Numbered from the stretch's first letter, positions 15,001 to 24,682 are shown. The stretch: 30,406 bases of DNA from Rathayibacter_A sp036510655 (GCA_036510655.1 DATCDQ010000030.1:1-30406); one strand, 5' to 3'. Numbers and translations: made by a program. Notes: generated by a model from the sequence alone, not told the origin.

Positions 15001-16827
15001 TCACACGTCCAAAGTCTCGACGTATTCTTCGGGGGGGCCGAGTTCGGGGCCAGAGCGGAAGTCGAGCGTCTCTCCCCGCCGTTCCAGCTCGAGCACGGTG
15101 AATAGGTTCTGGCCCGCGTTAAGCACTGGCGCGGGAATATACAGCGTCACCTGGGGTCCTATTTCCCAGTAGCGGCCGAGCAAGAACCCGTTTACCCACA
15201 CGAATCCTTTGACGAAGCCCGGGAGTGCGAGAAATGTATCCGCGGGTTCCGCGATGTCGAGGTGCGCCGTCGCGAATCCTGCCGTGGTGAGACCAGCAGT
15301 CGCACCTGTGCCTCTGTTCGAGCTGGGGCCGGCCGCCAGCCGGGCTAGTTCGGGTCCGGACCACTCGTCGAGCGGTAATGCCCGTGCGGTCCAACCGTGC
15401 ACGAGGCGTCGACCGATCTGTACACCGCCCAGGATGCCCTTACCTTGCCCGAGCAGCGGGCCATAGTTGATGCGGCCCTGGTTCTCGACAAGGATCTGCA
15501 GCTCGACTTGGGATCCGGTTCCCACCAGCCCAAGCGTTCCGGTCTCCCGATCAAGCACCCCCACGGGTCGGCCGTCAACGAACACCTGCGCCCGGTCGTG
15601 CAGTCCGGCGATCGTCAGAGTGTTGCGGCCGTGGGGAAGTCGCGGCCGCGCCCGATACAGCACCAGTCCTGAAGCGAGACCCAGCTCCTCGAAGCTCGGC
15701 GGGTTCGGCGCCTCCACTGCGGCCGCTGCCAGTTCAAGCGACTCGAGCAGCCCGCCGCCACGACACACCGTGATCGTCCGCGCAGCGAGGATGGGCGGGT
15801 CGGGCAGTAGCTTGCGAGCTGCAGCACCGGTGAACTCTGCCAACTGAGAGCGGAAGGCGTGGAACTTGGGTGTAGCCGCTCCGTGTTCGGCGATCGCTGC
15901 GTCCGAGTCGTAGCTGGTGATCGTAGGCTGCAGCGCGCCGTCGTGGTTGGCGCCCGCCCAGAGGCCGAAATTGGTCCCGCCGTGTGCCATGTAGAGGCTC
16001 ACGGAACCGCCCGTTTGCAGGATCTCAGCAAGGGTCGATTCCGCACTCGGCACGGAACGTATGTGATGCCTCTCGCCCCAGTGGTCGAACCAGCCGTTCC
16101 AGTACTCGGCGCAGAGGAAAGGTTCGCCGTCGCGGCGCGACCGCAGCAGCGCCGCAGCTTCCGCCGCCCGAGAGCCGAATGTGGCGGTCGCGAGCACGCC
16201 AGGGATCGTGCCGCCGTCGAGCATCAGGTCGGTCGGCCCGTCGGCTGTGTAGAGCAGTTCGGTCACCCCGCGTTCGACGAGCGCGTCCCGTAGCCAACGG
16301 AGGTAGGCAGCATCATCGCCGTAGCTGCCGTATTCGTTCTCAACCTGGAAGGCGACGATCGGGCCACCCTGCGAGGTCTGCAACGAGGCCAGCCGCGGAA
16401 TGAGCTCGTCGAACCAGTCGGAGACCGCCGCGAGAAACTGGGGATCGGAGGTACGGGTCTTCGTCCCCGTGCGGGCCGTGAGCCACGCCGGGAATCCGCC
16501 GTTGTCCCACTCGGCGCAGATGTACGGGCCGGGGCGCACAATCACGTCGAGTCCAAGTTCGGCGGCAATCCGGATGAACGCCTCCAGGTCGCGCCAGCCG
16601 TCGAAGTCAGCTGCCGCGTCGGCTTTGCGCTGGTGGAAGTTCCACGCCACGTAGGTGTCGACCGTGTTGATGCCGAGCGCAGCGACGCGCTCCAGTCGGT
16701 CGCGCCATTGGTCGGGATGCACCCGGAAGTAGTGCACGGAACCGGAGAGTATGCGGTGCTCGGCGCCGTTCCGAAGGAGCACACCCTCTGAGTAGCTCAA
16801 AATGGCCGTGGCGGCTGCGGCCGTCAC
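15001..16827 (-). CDS. GH35 beta-galactosidase
   Basis: The 608-residue enzyme removes terminal non-reducing beta-galactose from oligosaccharides. The GH35 signature GGPIVAFQVENEYGSYG gives acid/base Glu165, and AEYWNGWFDHWG gives nucleophile Glu241. The barrel covers about 25-330, followed by beta-sandwich domains, with a C-terminal jelly roll ending FVKGFVWVNGFLLGRYWEIG. No signal peptide is seen, so it acts in the cytoplasm on imported sugar. The GTG start overlaps the preceding chimeric ORF by 4 bases (GTGA), which indicates translational coupling. It is the last gene of the sugar operon. Confidence 0.92.
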   Translation of the reverse strand: MTAAAATAILSYSEGVLLRNGAEHRILSGSVHYFRVHPDQWRDRLERVAALGINTVDTYVAWNFHQRKADAAADFDGWRDLEAFIRIAAELGLDVIVRPGPYICAEWDNGGFPAWLTARTGTKTRTSDPQFLAAVSDWFDELIPRLASLQTSQGGPIVAFQVENEYGSYGDDAAYLRWLRDALVERGVTELLYTADGPTDLMLDGGTIPGVLATATFGSRAAEAAALLRSRRDGEPFLCAEYWNGWFDHWGERHHIRSVPSAESTLAEILQTGGSVSLYMAHGGTNFGLWAGANHDGALQPTITSYDSDAAIAEHGAATPKFHAFRSQLAEFTGAAARKLLPDPPILAARTITVCRGGGLLESLELAAAAVEAPNPPSFEELGLASGLVLYRARPRLPHGRNTLTIAGLHDRAQVFVDGRPVGVLDRETGTLGLVGTGSQVELQILVENQGRINYGPLLGQGKGILGGVQIGRRLVHGWTARALPLDEWSGPELARLAAGPSSNRGTGATAGLTTAGFATAHLDIAEPADTFLALPGFVKGFVWVNGFLLGRYWEIGPQVTLYIPAPVLNAGQNLFTVLELERRGETLDFRSGPELGPPEEYVETLDV

Positions 16828-17783
16828 TTGACCGCTCCCGCGGTCATTCCTGCCCGCCAGAAGCGCTGCAGCGCGAGGAATGCGACGATGAGGGGGACCA
16901 CCGAGACCAGCGAGCCGATCACTACGAGTGGTGGCGGCACGGCGACGTGGCTGGCGTTCCAGCCGACGAGTCCGACGGTCACGGGCTGCATGTGGTCATC
17001 GCCCAGCACCATCGCCGGAAGCAGGTAGTTGTTCCAGATGTCGACGAACTGGAACAGGAAGATCGTGACGAGCGGCCCCGACGGCTGGTACTGCTCTGGC
17101 GTAACGAAATCGCCAGGGGCGCCAAGTCGATCATTGACGATGATTCCCGGCTGAAGCTTACGGATCATCGCCAGCAGATCGTCCGAGCCCCAAACGTCGC
17201 TGCCCTTACCACCCCAGACAACTTGGTCGTCGTAGGAGAAGTCAAAGAACAGATAGTCGATCTGCCCGTAGTTGGTCAGGAGTTCGCGCACCTGAGCGTG
17301 CAGATATTCGCGATATTTGCCGATATCGCGATCCGCATTGAGTTGTGCTGTCCTAGGGTCGTCGCGGTCAGGGTGAAGGCCGTCGATGCTGAAATCAGGG
17401 TGATGCCAATCGATAAGCGAATAATAGAAGCCGACCTTCAGGTTCTGTTCCCGGAGAGCTTCGACATACTCTGCGACGAGGTCTTTGCCGATGGGAGTGT
17501 TGGTGGATTTGTAGTCGGTGAGGGTTGAATCCCATAGGCAGAATCCTTCATGGTGTTTGGTGGTTAACACCACGTACTTCATGCCGGCGTCCTTGGCTGC
17601 CCGGGCCCATTGACGCGGCTCACACAGGTCCGGATCGAAATGCCGGAAATATTTCTCGTATTCTGAAGAGGGAATCTGTTCGCGGCTCATTACCCACTCG
17701 TGTCGGGCGGGCAGCGCATATAAACCCCAGTGGATGAACATGCCCAGCCGGGATTCCGTAAACCAGGGTGCGTGCGGGATCAT
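16824..17783 (-). pseudogene. Chimera: GH29 alpha-L-fucosidase N-terminus fused to the C-terminus of a sugar ABC permease
   Basis: Residues 1-237 are the N-terminal half of a GH29 alpha-L-fucosidase: WFTESRLGMFIHWGLYALPA, KYVVLTTKHHEGFCLWDS and the nucleophile Asp181 in YLFFDFSYDD. Homology ends after TPEQYQPSGP. The last 82 residues (LVTIFLFQFVDIWNNYLLPA to FWRAGMTAGAVK) are instead the C-terminus of a MalG-type permease, including two transmembrane helices. The junction is near 17073 and in frame. Normal GH29 enzymes are over 430 residues. The start at 17783 has AAGGAG six bases upstream; an in-frame TTG lies at 17828. The permease part does not match the intact permease at 23768-24682. Fucosidase activity and transport are both unlikely. 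Confidence 0.85.
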
Positions 17784-17831
17784 GGGCAACTCCTTCGCGT
17801 GTTGACGATCATCGGGCCGGCGGATCAAGGC

Positions 17832-18938
17832 TTAGAGGGTCGCTGCCATCGGATCCCAGTCAGCGGGGAGGGCTGGCGGGATGGCTGCCGAGCTTGTCAC
17901 ATCAACGAACGTCCCGGTTTCGGCGGACTCGGTCATCGACACCATCGTGTCGAGCAGGTGGTAGGCAAGCGCTCCAGATGCCCGGTGGGGCGCATCTGCA
18001 CGAATTGCACGTGCCATTTCGACGACCCCCATCCCCCGTCCGGCGGCCGAGCCGGTCGCGGGGATGACGATCTCTTCAGTGTCCCCGGGCCGGGAAAGGC
18101 GGATGTCTCCGGTGAAATAGTTCGGATCCGGTAACGAGATGGTGGCCTCGGTTCCGGTGATCTCCACGAATCCCATCCGGAAGCGGGGAGAGTCGAAGCT
18201 GAAGATGCTCTGCGAGGACTGGCCGCTCTCGAACTGAGCCAGCGCGGCGATGTGCGTTGGTACATTGACGCTGAATATCTCGCCGGCTTTCGGGCCGATT
18301 CCGATGGTCCTGGTGGCCCGAGCTTGAGACCCGACGGCCGCCACCCTGCGGACGGATCCGAAAGTTTGGATGAGGGAGGTGAGGTAGTAGGGTCCCATGT
18401 CAAAGAGTGGGCCGGCGCCTGGTTGGAAAAAGAACTCAGGATTAGGGTGGATTGATTCCAGGCCAGGAGATTGGAACATGGTGATCGCCGTCAATGGCGT
18501 GCCGATATCGCCGCGATCAATCAGCCTGCGTGCGGTTTGCAGGCCGGCACCCAAGAATGTGTCCGGGGCGCACCCCAGCCGCAAGCCGGCAACATCCGCC
18601 GCAGCCAGTAAACCCTGGCCGCTGTCTCGATCCAGCGAGAACGGCTTTTCGCTCCACACATGCTTCCCTGCCCCAACCGCTGCTGTGGCCACTTCCACGT
18701 GCGCGGTGGGGATCGTGAGATTGATGATGATCTCCACATCCGGGTGATCTAATGCCGTTTGGACGCCGCCATGGGTTGAGATGCCATACTCCGTGGCTCG
18801 AGACGCGGCCGCATCCTCGAACAGATCAGCAATGGCGTGCACTTTGACGTCTGGGAAAGTCGTGAGGTTGTCGAGATATTGTTTGCTTATTGTCCCGGCG
18901 CCGACGACGGCGACGCCCACAGGGCCTGATTTTGTCAT
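17832..18938 (-). CDS. Gfo/Idh/MocA-family sugar oxidoreductase
   Basis: This 368-residue NAD(P)-dependent dehydrogenase of sugars or sugar derivatives has an N-terminal Rossmann fold with GVAVVGAGTISKQYLDNL, the family's EKPFSLD motif (about residues 96-102), and a C-terminal alpha/beta substrate domain (MGPYYLTSLIQTFG, about 185). It lies 2 bp downstream of the isomerase/epimerase gene, so the two are coupled. The substrate cannot be read from sequence; myo-inositol-like, 3-keto-glycoside and fucose/galactose oxidation are all known in the family. The MTKSGPVG start abuts the previous gene, so no separate promoter is expected. Confidence 0.88.
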   Translation of the reverse strand: MTKSGPVGVAVVGAGTISKQYLDNLTTFPDVKVHAIADLFEDAAASRATEYGISTHGGVQTALDHPDVEIIINLTIPTAHVEVATAAVGAGKHVWSEKPFSLDRDSGQGLLAAADVAGLRLGCAPDTFLGAGLQTARRLIDRGDIGTPLTAITMFQSPGLESIHPNPEFFFQPGAGPLFDMGPYYLTSLIQTFGSVRRVAAVGSQARATRTIGIGPKAGEIFSVNVPTHIAALAQFESGQSSQSIFSFDSPRFRMGFVEITGTEATISLPDPNYFTGDIRLSRPGDTEEIVIPATGSAAGRGMGVVEMARAIRADAPHRASGALAYHLLDTMVSMTESAETGTFVDVTSSAAIPPALPADWDPMAATL

Positions 18939-18940
18939 CG

Positions 18941-19675
18941 TTATACCCGCCCGTTCCTAAGGTAGGTCAGGCTTTGCGCGACACCATCGAAGAGGTCTCC
19001 GGCGTAATCGTCGAATTCCACCACACCGAACTCAAGAGACTTCGCGGCGTCGATGATATCCCAGACGGCCATCTGGCCCTGCCCTGCCGGTACCTGCGCC
19101 GCCTGGTCAGGAGTGATGGGTCCGTCTTTGATGTGGAGGAATCTCACCCGATCTCCCAGGCGATCGATTAGGCGTGCCGGGTTCTGTCCGCCGACGGCAG
19201 CCCAATAGGTATCCACTTCGAGGACCACTGCTGGATCCAAATTGTCCGCTAAGAACTCCAGTCCACTCTTGTCTCCAAACGAGGAGGCCGGCTCCCAGGC
19301 ATGATTGTGGTATCCGACCCGGATGCCGTATTCCGCTCCCTTGGTCGCGGCAGCATTGAGCTTGCCGGCAATTTCGAGGACGTCGTCCTTGTTCTGCCAC
19401 AGCTTCGCCGGACTGTATGGCTCGATCACGGTGTCGATGCCCACGGCCTGTGCGGCGGCAAATGCTTCGTCCTGGTCACAATCCAAGAGGAGCGCCTGGC
19501 CTGACGGCGCGGTTAGCCCGTTGTTCCTCAACGCGGCACGCAGGGCTTCCACATTGGCCACGAAGTCGTACGCTTCCACTTGGGTGTATCCGATCTGCGC
19601 TAACCGCTGGATGGTCCCCGGCAGATCATCCTTCAGGAAGTCGCGGACAGAATAGAGCTGGACTGAGAATTGCAA
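18941..19675 (-). CDS. Sugar phosphate isomerase/epimerase-like TIM-barrel protein
   Basis: The 244-residue protein belongs to the xylose-isomerase-like TIM-barrel group (AP endonuclease family 2 fold). It begins QFSVQLYSVRDFLKDDLPGT and has candidate metal ligands in VIEPYS, GYHNHAWE, VLEVDTYW and VVEFDDYAG. Family members isomerise or epimerise keto-sugars or act as lyases on 3-keto-glycosides made by Gfo/Idh/MocA dehydrogenases. The start codon is TTG at 19675 with AGGAG five bases before it. It sits between two Gfo/Idh/MocA genes, which supports action on their oxidised product (inference). Confidence 0.87.
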   Translation of the reverse strand: MQFSVQLYSVRDFLKDDLPGTIQRLAQIGYTQVEAYDFVANVEALRAALRNNGLTAPSGQALLLDCDQDEAFAAAQAVGIDTVIEPYSPAKLWQNKDDVLEIAGKLNAAATKGAEYGIRVGYHNHAWEPASSFGDKSGLEFLADNLDPAVVLEVDTYWAAVGGQNPARLIDRLGDRVRFLHIKDGPITPDQAAQVPAGQGQMAVWDIIDAAKSLEFGVVEFDDYAGDLFDGVAQSLTYLRNGRV

Positions 19676-19728
19676 TGGTTCTCCTACTGGTTTTCGGTTC
19701 GAGTGCTATCGGTGGTATCAGCGCGTCG

Positions 19729-20961
19729 TCATTGATCGACGATGACGCCAACAGTTTCATCGACCAGTGCCGGCGCGGTGGCATCGACCGCCTGGAAGTA
19801 CTGGCATAGCTTCGGATCCAGTGGAGGGACCGCAATCGCGGAGCCGTCGCCGCGTAGCGATTCGGTGGCCGCGCATCCCGCGGCGATTGCTTCACGCGCC
19901 GCAACTGGTGAGGTTACTGTGCTACCGCCGTCGCGGATGAACCGAAGAAACTCGGCCATCAGGAGCGGATCCGCCCCGCCATGGCCGCCGTCTCCGTCGC
20001 GGATGGTGTGAACTTCGTCTGGTTCGGCGAATCCGGGGTGCCGTTGTGTCCAGACATGAATCTGGTCACCGGGCCCGTCGCCGATGTTCTCGATCCGACC
20101 GGCGGTTCCGATGATGGTGTAGTTGCGCCAATAGTCCGGTGTGAAGTGACACTGTTCGTACGAGGCCAGCACACCGTTGTCCAACTGCATGTTCATCATC
20201 GAAATGTCTTCGACATCAACCACCGGGTTTAGCCCGGTCTGCGCTGTCGGGGGCCAATTGTCCAGGGAGTACCAGTCCCACATGCGCTCGTCGGCGCGGT
20301 CCTTTCGATCGGTGATGGTTCCGTAGACGCTCAACGCACCCATCGCGGCCACTCGGGTCGTGTAGCCGCCGGCCAACCAGTGGATGATGTCGATATCGTG
20401 AGCACCCTTTTGCAAAAGCAGTCCGGTCGAGTTGCGGCGGTCGGCATGCCAGTCCTTGAAGTAGAAGTCGCCGCCGTTTCCGATGAAGTGCCGACACCAG
20501 ATCGCCTTGACGTCGCCGATGGCGCCTTGCGTGATCAACTCGCGCATTTGCACGATGACGGGCATGTGTCGCATGTTGTGTCCGATGTACAGTTTGGTCC
20601 CGGTGGTGCACGCACGGTCCAGCATTGCGTCGGCGTCCTCGATGGTTGTGGCCATTGGCTTCTCGCAGAATGTCGGAATGCCCGCGTCCAACGTTCGCAG
20701 CACTACCGGGGCGTGGTGGTGGTCGGGGGTGAGGACGAGAACCCCGTCCAGGTCCAGGTCGAGGAGTTCGTCGAGATTGCCTGTGATCATGGCGCCGGGA
20801 AGCTTCGCGGCGGCCTCGGCTCGGCCGCGTTCGCTGGTGTCGCAGACGATCGAGATTATCGATCCTCGGCCTGGTTTGTGAACGTGCCGCCAGAGGCTGG
20901 AACGCAAGCCGAATCCGACGACACCAATTTTGAGGTCCAATGTGTGCTCCTGATTGTTCAT
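19729..20961 (-). CDS. Gfo/Idh/MocA-family oxidoreductase, long form
   Basis: The 410-residue protein has a Rossmann fold with IGVVGFGLRSSLWRHV, CEKPMATTIEDAD (about 98-110) and a substrate domain with TGLLLQKGAHDIDIIHWLAG (Lys-Gly-x-His-Asp, about 178-195). A GGHGGADPLLMAEFL segment (about 325-340) is typical of the longer members that include GH109-like enzymes. It probably oxidises a sugar or glycoside at C3 with NAD(P). It is about 25 bp downstream of the LacI gene. No clear ribosome binding site is seen before its ATG. It is not closely similar to the second oxidoreductase, so the two are unlikely to be recent duplicates. Confidence 0.87.
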   Translation of the reverse strand: MNNQEHTLDLKIGVVGFGLRSSLWRHVHKPGRGSIISIVCDTSERGRAEAAAKLPGAMITGNLDELLDLDLDGVLVLTPDHHHAPVVLRTLDAGIPTFCEKPMATTIEDADAMLDRACTTGTKLYIGHNMRHMPVIVQMRELITQGAIGDVKAIWCRHFIGNGGDFYFKDWHADRRNSTGLLLQKGAHDIDIIHWLAGGYTTRVAAMGALSVYGTITDRKDRADERMWDWYSLDNWPPTAQTGLNPVVDVEDISMMNMQLDNGVLASYEQCHFTPDYWRNYTIIGTAGRIENIGDGPGDQIHVWTQRHPGFAEPDEVHTIRDGDGGHGGADPLLMAEFLRFIRDGGSTVTSPVAAREAIAAGCAATESLRGDGSAIAVPPLDPKLCQYFQAVDATAPALVDETVGVIVDQ

Positions 20962-20985
20962 GTTTGCTTGGCGTGCCGGGTTGGA

Positions 20986-22008
20986 TTAGGTGTGTCGCGT
21001 CGAGTCGCGGACCATGATCGTCCAGGGGAATTCGTATACGTTTCCTGGGGTGCTGTCCTGTCCGGTGGCCCGGCGTTTGATAAGCGCGGCCACGTCTTCG
21101 AAGAAGCCGCTCGGGCCAACGGAGGACAGGGACGGCTGCATGAGCGCCCCCTCGGGCGTGTTACCGGCACCGATGATCGAGACGTCCTCGGGTACCCGCA
21201 GCCCCATCCGGTGCGCCGCCTGCACGGCGCTGATCGCAGCAAAATCTGTCGTCGCATAGATCGCCGTTGGCCGGTCCGGTAGGCTCAACAGTCGAACCGC
21301 GGCCCCATACGCGCTCTGTGGGTTGTTCTCGTACTTCTCAATATAGGTTTGCCGCAGTTCGATGCCCGCGGCTGCCAGAGCATTCACGTAGGGGTCTAAC
21401 CGTGAGGGCTGGTCGGGGTTGATTGTTCGGGTATAGCTGAGTGCACCGATTTTGGTGTGTTGTTCCAGTAAATGGTCAATGGCGAGTGCGCAGCCGGGCA
21501 GTGCAGGCGAACGAACGACGTCGAAGCCGTCGGGTTCAAGGTTTTCCTCGCTAAAGATCACCAGGTTCACCCCGCGCGCGGACAGTTCGGTCAGACGCTT
21601 AAGGGTCTCGGGGCTGTCTGGCGGTCGGTCGATGAATACGGCGTCCGCATCCTGCTGGTCCAAGACGGTACTCCAGTCGGCGTCGGCTAAGATCATCGGG
21701 GTGATTCCGTCCCCGGAGAGTTCGCCGCTGACAGCTTGTGCCATGGCCAGCGACCATGGGTCCGAGAGCATGGTCAAAGACAGCAACACCAGGTTCGTCC
21801 GGCCTGTACGTATGGTTCGTGCGGCGCGATTCCGGTGATATCCCAGCTTCTCTGCTGCCGCGCGAACGCGATCGCTCGTGGCTTGAGAGATGCCGGGGCC
21901 ACCACGCCGGCCGGACAAAACGTAAGAAACTGCAGCTGTTGAAACGCCGGCCTCGGCCGCCACCATGCGAATGGTGGTACGGGTCGTGCGCTCGGTCACA
22001 TTCGTCAC
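20986..22008 (-). CDS. LacI-family transcriptional regulator
   Basis: The 340-residue repressor has an N-terminal helix-turn-helix (TTIRMVAAEAGVSTAAVSYV), a hinge (YHRNRAARTIRTGRTN) and a periplasmic-binding-protein-like sensor domain for a sugar ligand. I chose the GTG at 22008: GAGAGGG lies just upstream and the length matches the family. A longer in-frame reading reaching 22179 runs into the binding-protein gene and is rejected; another GTG lies at 21999. It sits between the binding protein and the catabolic enzymes on the same strand. It is the likely binder of the CG-centred palindrome at 25811-25822. Confidence 0.9.
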   Translation of the reverse strand: MTNVTERTTRTTIRMVAAEAGVSTAAVSYVLSGRRGGPGISQATSDRVRAAAEKLGYHRNRAARTIRTGRTNLVLLSLTMLSDPWSLAMAQAVSGELSGDGITPMILADADWSTVLDQQDADAVFIDRPPDSPETLKRLTELSARGVNLVIFSEENLEPDGFDVVRSPALPGCALAIDHLLEQHTKIGALSYTRTINPDQPSRLDPYVNALAAAGIELRQTYIEKYENNPQSAYGAAVRLLSLPDRPTAIYATTDFAAISAVQAAHRMGLRVPEDVSIIGAGNTPEGALMQPSLSSVGPSGFFEDVAALIKRRATGQDSTPGNVYEFPWTIMVRDSTRHT

Positions 22009-22079
22009 ATTTACCCTCTCGGAATTCAATGGTGATGATGCCGGCGCCTCGGCAACCGGCATCACCACCAGGGGCTTGC

Positions 22080-23738
22080 TTAGGATCCGGCGGTGACGCC
22101 CTTGGCCAGGGCGGCCTCGTACTCCGAACGAATCTTGTCTCCGCCCTCCGCTCGCCACCGTTTGACCGCAGCTTGCCAATCGCCGATCTTCGCCCTGCCC
22201 GTCACGACATCTGTAAGCTTGTCGTATAGTTGCGAAGTGAGTTTCGGGCCGAGCTTGACGTCGGTGTTGGAGTATGCGCCGGTGGTGGCGCTGAAACTGG
22301 CGAACTCGATGAGCGACATTTCAGCAGCATGGGCGCGCCGGGTGTCCTCTGGGTACATGCTGTAGATCGGCTGCTCGGGAGTAGCCAGGATCTGCAACGC
22401 GCCGGAAAGGGCAACGTTCGCCTGTGCCGATTTGGAGACGACGGGGTTACCGGCCGAGTCGAACGTGAAGTCCTTGCCTTCCTCGCCGAAGTTGACTTGT
22501 AAATATTCGGCGGTCCCGAATGGCGCAGCCACATAGTTCAATACGCCCAGCAGCTGCCGTATCTTCGATTCGCTCGTCTTCTTGATGACGGTAAAAGCGG
22601 CGCCGCCGGCCTTCATGTCGTAGGTGGGTTTGGTTTTGCCGTCCCAGCCGAAGGGAATCAGGATATCTGCGGCAAGTGCCGGGTCGTATTGGCGCAGTTT
22701 GGTGTTCTGGCTGGGATCGGCCTCCACATAGGCGCCGATGGTTCCCTGCGCGACCGCTGCGACCGCATTGGCGATGGTGGCGTCCGGGTAGAAGCATCCG
22801 GCGGCGAACAATTTAGCGGCGAACTCGATGGCCGCCTGATACTCTTCCGTTTCGAACCGGTTGGTCAACTTGCCGCTTTTGCTCGCGCTCCAACCGTTCG
22901 GCGCCCCGTGCCACTCGCCGAACATGTGCACGGCATTGACGTAGTCCGGGGCCAGCGCGTAAACCTTCCGGCGTGGGTCGGTCAGTTCCTTCGCCTTCCG
23001 ATAGAACTCGTCTGCCGACTTTGATTGAATTCCGCCGACCGTGTTCCACAGCCGCGGGTTCCCGAGGTAGACCTGTCCCATGGACGTGCTCTGGACGGGC
23101 GGACCCCAGAGTCTGCCGTCCACGATGACCGACTTCCACACCGCTGGCTTGAGAGCGGCCAGGTTCGGATATTCCAACACGGCGTCCCCGGACAGATACT
23201 TCGTCAGGTCCGCGAATTGGGAGTTCAGCATCTGCGCGATGTTGGGGATGCCTTGATTCGACGGCAGCCAGACCATGTCAGGGAGATCGCCGCCGGCCAG
23301 CATCGTGGCGAACTTCTCCGGGTATCCCGGGTCGGTGCCGATGGTCAATTTCAGGTCGCCGCCGAGTTTGGTGTTCAATTCCTTCCAAAACGGGTTGGAA
23401 CTCATTGGGGTAGGTGGAACGTTGAAAGTCTCGGTCATCGCGGTGACCGGTCCGCTCAGCGGGGGCTTGGGAACGCTTGTCACGAATGTTGACGGCATCC
23501 TCAGGAATCCCTGTTGGACGCCCTGGGCCGTGCCGGGAAGATCTGGTTTGACGCCGGTGAATTCTTTGTAGGTCGGCAATTTCACGGCGCCGCCGGCAGC
23601 GGCGCCGGCTCCCGCATCGCCGGATGTGCACGATGCAAGAGAGCCGCCTACCGCCACGGCCGCCACCGAGAGCCCGGTCAAGCTGAGGAAGTTGCGGCGA
23701 CTGAAGCCGGCACCTGTGGGGGGAACCTGAGCATTCAC
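22080..23738 (-). CDS. Tat-exported extracellular solute-binding lipoprotein (LplA-like)
   Basis: The 552-residue substrate-binding protein of a carbohydrate ABC transporter starts with a twin-arginine signal (FSRRNFLSLTGLSVAAVAVG) ending at a lipobox (SLASC, Cys about 38), then an Ala/Gly linker. The large size fits the LplA-like group that works with LplB/LplC permeases and binds oligosaccharides. The GTG at 23738 is preceded by AAAGGA at 5-base spacing; an open frame continues upstream but lacks this signal. It lies 29 bp after its permease partner. No ATPase gene is nearby, so a shared MsmK-type ATPase elsewhere is likely. Confidence 0.9.
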   Translation of the reverse strand: MNAQVPPTGAGFSRRNFLSLTGLSVAAVAVGGSLASCTSGDAGAGAAAGGAVKLPTYKEFTGVKPDLPGTAQGVQQGFLRMPSTFVTSVPKPPLSGPVTAMTETFNVPPTPMSSNPFWKELNTKLGGDLKLTIGTDPGYPEKFATMLAGGDLPDMVWLPSNQGIPNIAQMLNSQFADLTKYLSGDAVLEYPNLAALKPAVWKSVIVDGRLWGPPVQSTSMGQVYLGNPRLWNTVGGIQSKSADEFYRKAKELTDPRRKVYALAPDYVNAVHMFGEWHGAPNGWSASKSGKLTNRFETEEYQAAIEFAAKLFAAGCFYPDATIANAVAAVAQGTIGAYVEADPSQNTKLRQYDPALAADILIPFGWDGKTKPTYDMKAGGAAFTVIKKTSESKIRQLLGVLNYVAAPFGTAEYLQVNFGEEGKDFTFDSAGNPVVSKSAQANVALSGALQILATPEQPIYSMYPEDTRRAHAAEMSLIEFASFSATTGAYSNTDVKLGPKLTSQLYDKLTDVVTGRAKIGDWQAAVKRWRAEGGDKIRSEYEAALAKGVTAGS

Positions 23739-23767
23739 AATGATCCTTTCGTGACGCGAATTGTTTG

Positions 23768-24682
23768 TTAACCCTTGATGGCGCCGGTGATGACGCCCTT
23801 GTTGAAGTGTTTTTGGAGGAACGGGTAGACCAACAAGATCGGAACCAGCGCCACAACGACGACGGCCATCTGAATCGCCTGCGGCTGGGGCATCTGGGTG
23901 ATTCCCAGCTGGTTGGCCGTGAGCGACTTGCCCTGGAGGACATAGGTGCGCAGCACCAATTGGATCGGCCACTTGGCCGTGTCGTTGATGTAGAGCAGGG
24001 CGTTGAAGAATGCGTTCCAAAAGCCGACAGCGTAGAACAGCCCGACCACGGCGATCACCGCCTTGGATAATGGCACCACGATCTTGCGCAGGATGGTGAA
24101 ATCGCTTGCCCCGTCGATCCGTGCGCTCTCGATCAATTCGGCAGGAATGTTCATGAAGAACGAGCGCATCACGACGAAGTTGAAAGCGCTCAGCGCGCCG
24201 GGAAGGATCAACGACCAGAGCGAGTCGAGAAGTCCGAGCTGACGGATCATCAGGTACATCGGAATCAAACCGGGGGCGAAGAGCAAGGTGAACAGCACCA
24301 GCAGCAGCACCGGCCGGCCGAACAAAGTGGGACGGCTGGTGGCGTAGGCCATCGTGACAGTCGTGAACAGCGCCACGGCCGTCCCGATGACCGTGACGAA
24401 AACACTGACCCCGACCGCCTGGAACATCAGCGACCCGTTGAAGATGGTCTTATAGGCATCCAGGGTGGGATGCATCGGCCACAGCACGTAGCCGCCCGAG
24501 GCGATGATCTGCTTGTTATCAGCCAACGAGGTCGAGACAACGATCAGAAGCGGGATCAGGATCGCCAGGCTTATCCCGACCACGATCACCCCCTTCAGGG
24601 TCTGATACAGCGCAGAGGGTCTCTCCTTCCACGCCGGTCGATCCGACTTGAACGGGCTGAGTCTGGGAAGTGTGATTGCCAT
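23768..24682 (-). CDS. Carbohydrate ABC transporter permease (LplC/MalG type)
   Basis: The 304-residue inner-membrane permease has six predicted helices, beginning with LKGVIVVGISLAILIPLLIV. The EAA loop ELIESARIDGASDFTILRKI (about residues 185-205) contacts the ATPase. The C-terminus HFNKGVITGAIKG is typical of the LplC group. Together with the upstream permease it forms the translocation pore for the sugar bound by the adjacent lipoprotein. The ATG at 24682 follows AAGGAGAC. Its C-terminal region differs from the permease fragment fused to GH29, so two transporter systems once existed here. Confidence 0.92.
   Translation of the reverse strand: MAITLPRLSPFKSDRPAWKERPSALYQTLKGVIVVGISLAILIPLLIVVSTSLADNKQIIASGGYVLWPMHPTLDAYKTIFNGSLMFQAVGVSVFVTVIGTAVALFTTVTMAYATSRPTLFGRPVLLLVLFTLLFAPGLIPMYLMIRQLGLLDSLWSLILPGALSAFNFVVMRSFFMNIPAELIESARIDGASDFTILRKIVVPLSKAVIAVVGLFYAVGFWNAFFNALLYINDTAKWPIQLVLRTYVLQGKSLTANQLGITQMPQPQAIQMAVVVVALVPILLVYPFLQKHFNKGVITGAIKG

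Noticed and set aside
22009..22179. Longer LacI reading starting at 22179
   Set aside because: It overlaps the end of the binding-protein gene, and the GTG at 22008 has a good ribosome binding site and gives the normal family length.
23739..24020. Upstream extension of the solute-binding protein frame
   Set aside because: It overlaps the permease gene and would bury the twin-arginine signal peptide about 94 residues inside the protein.
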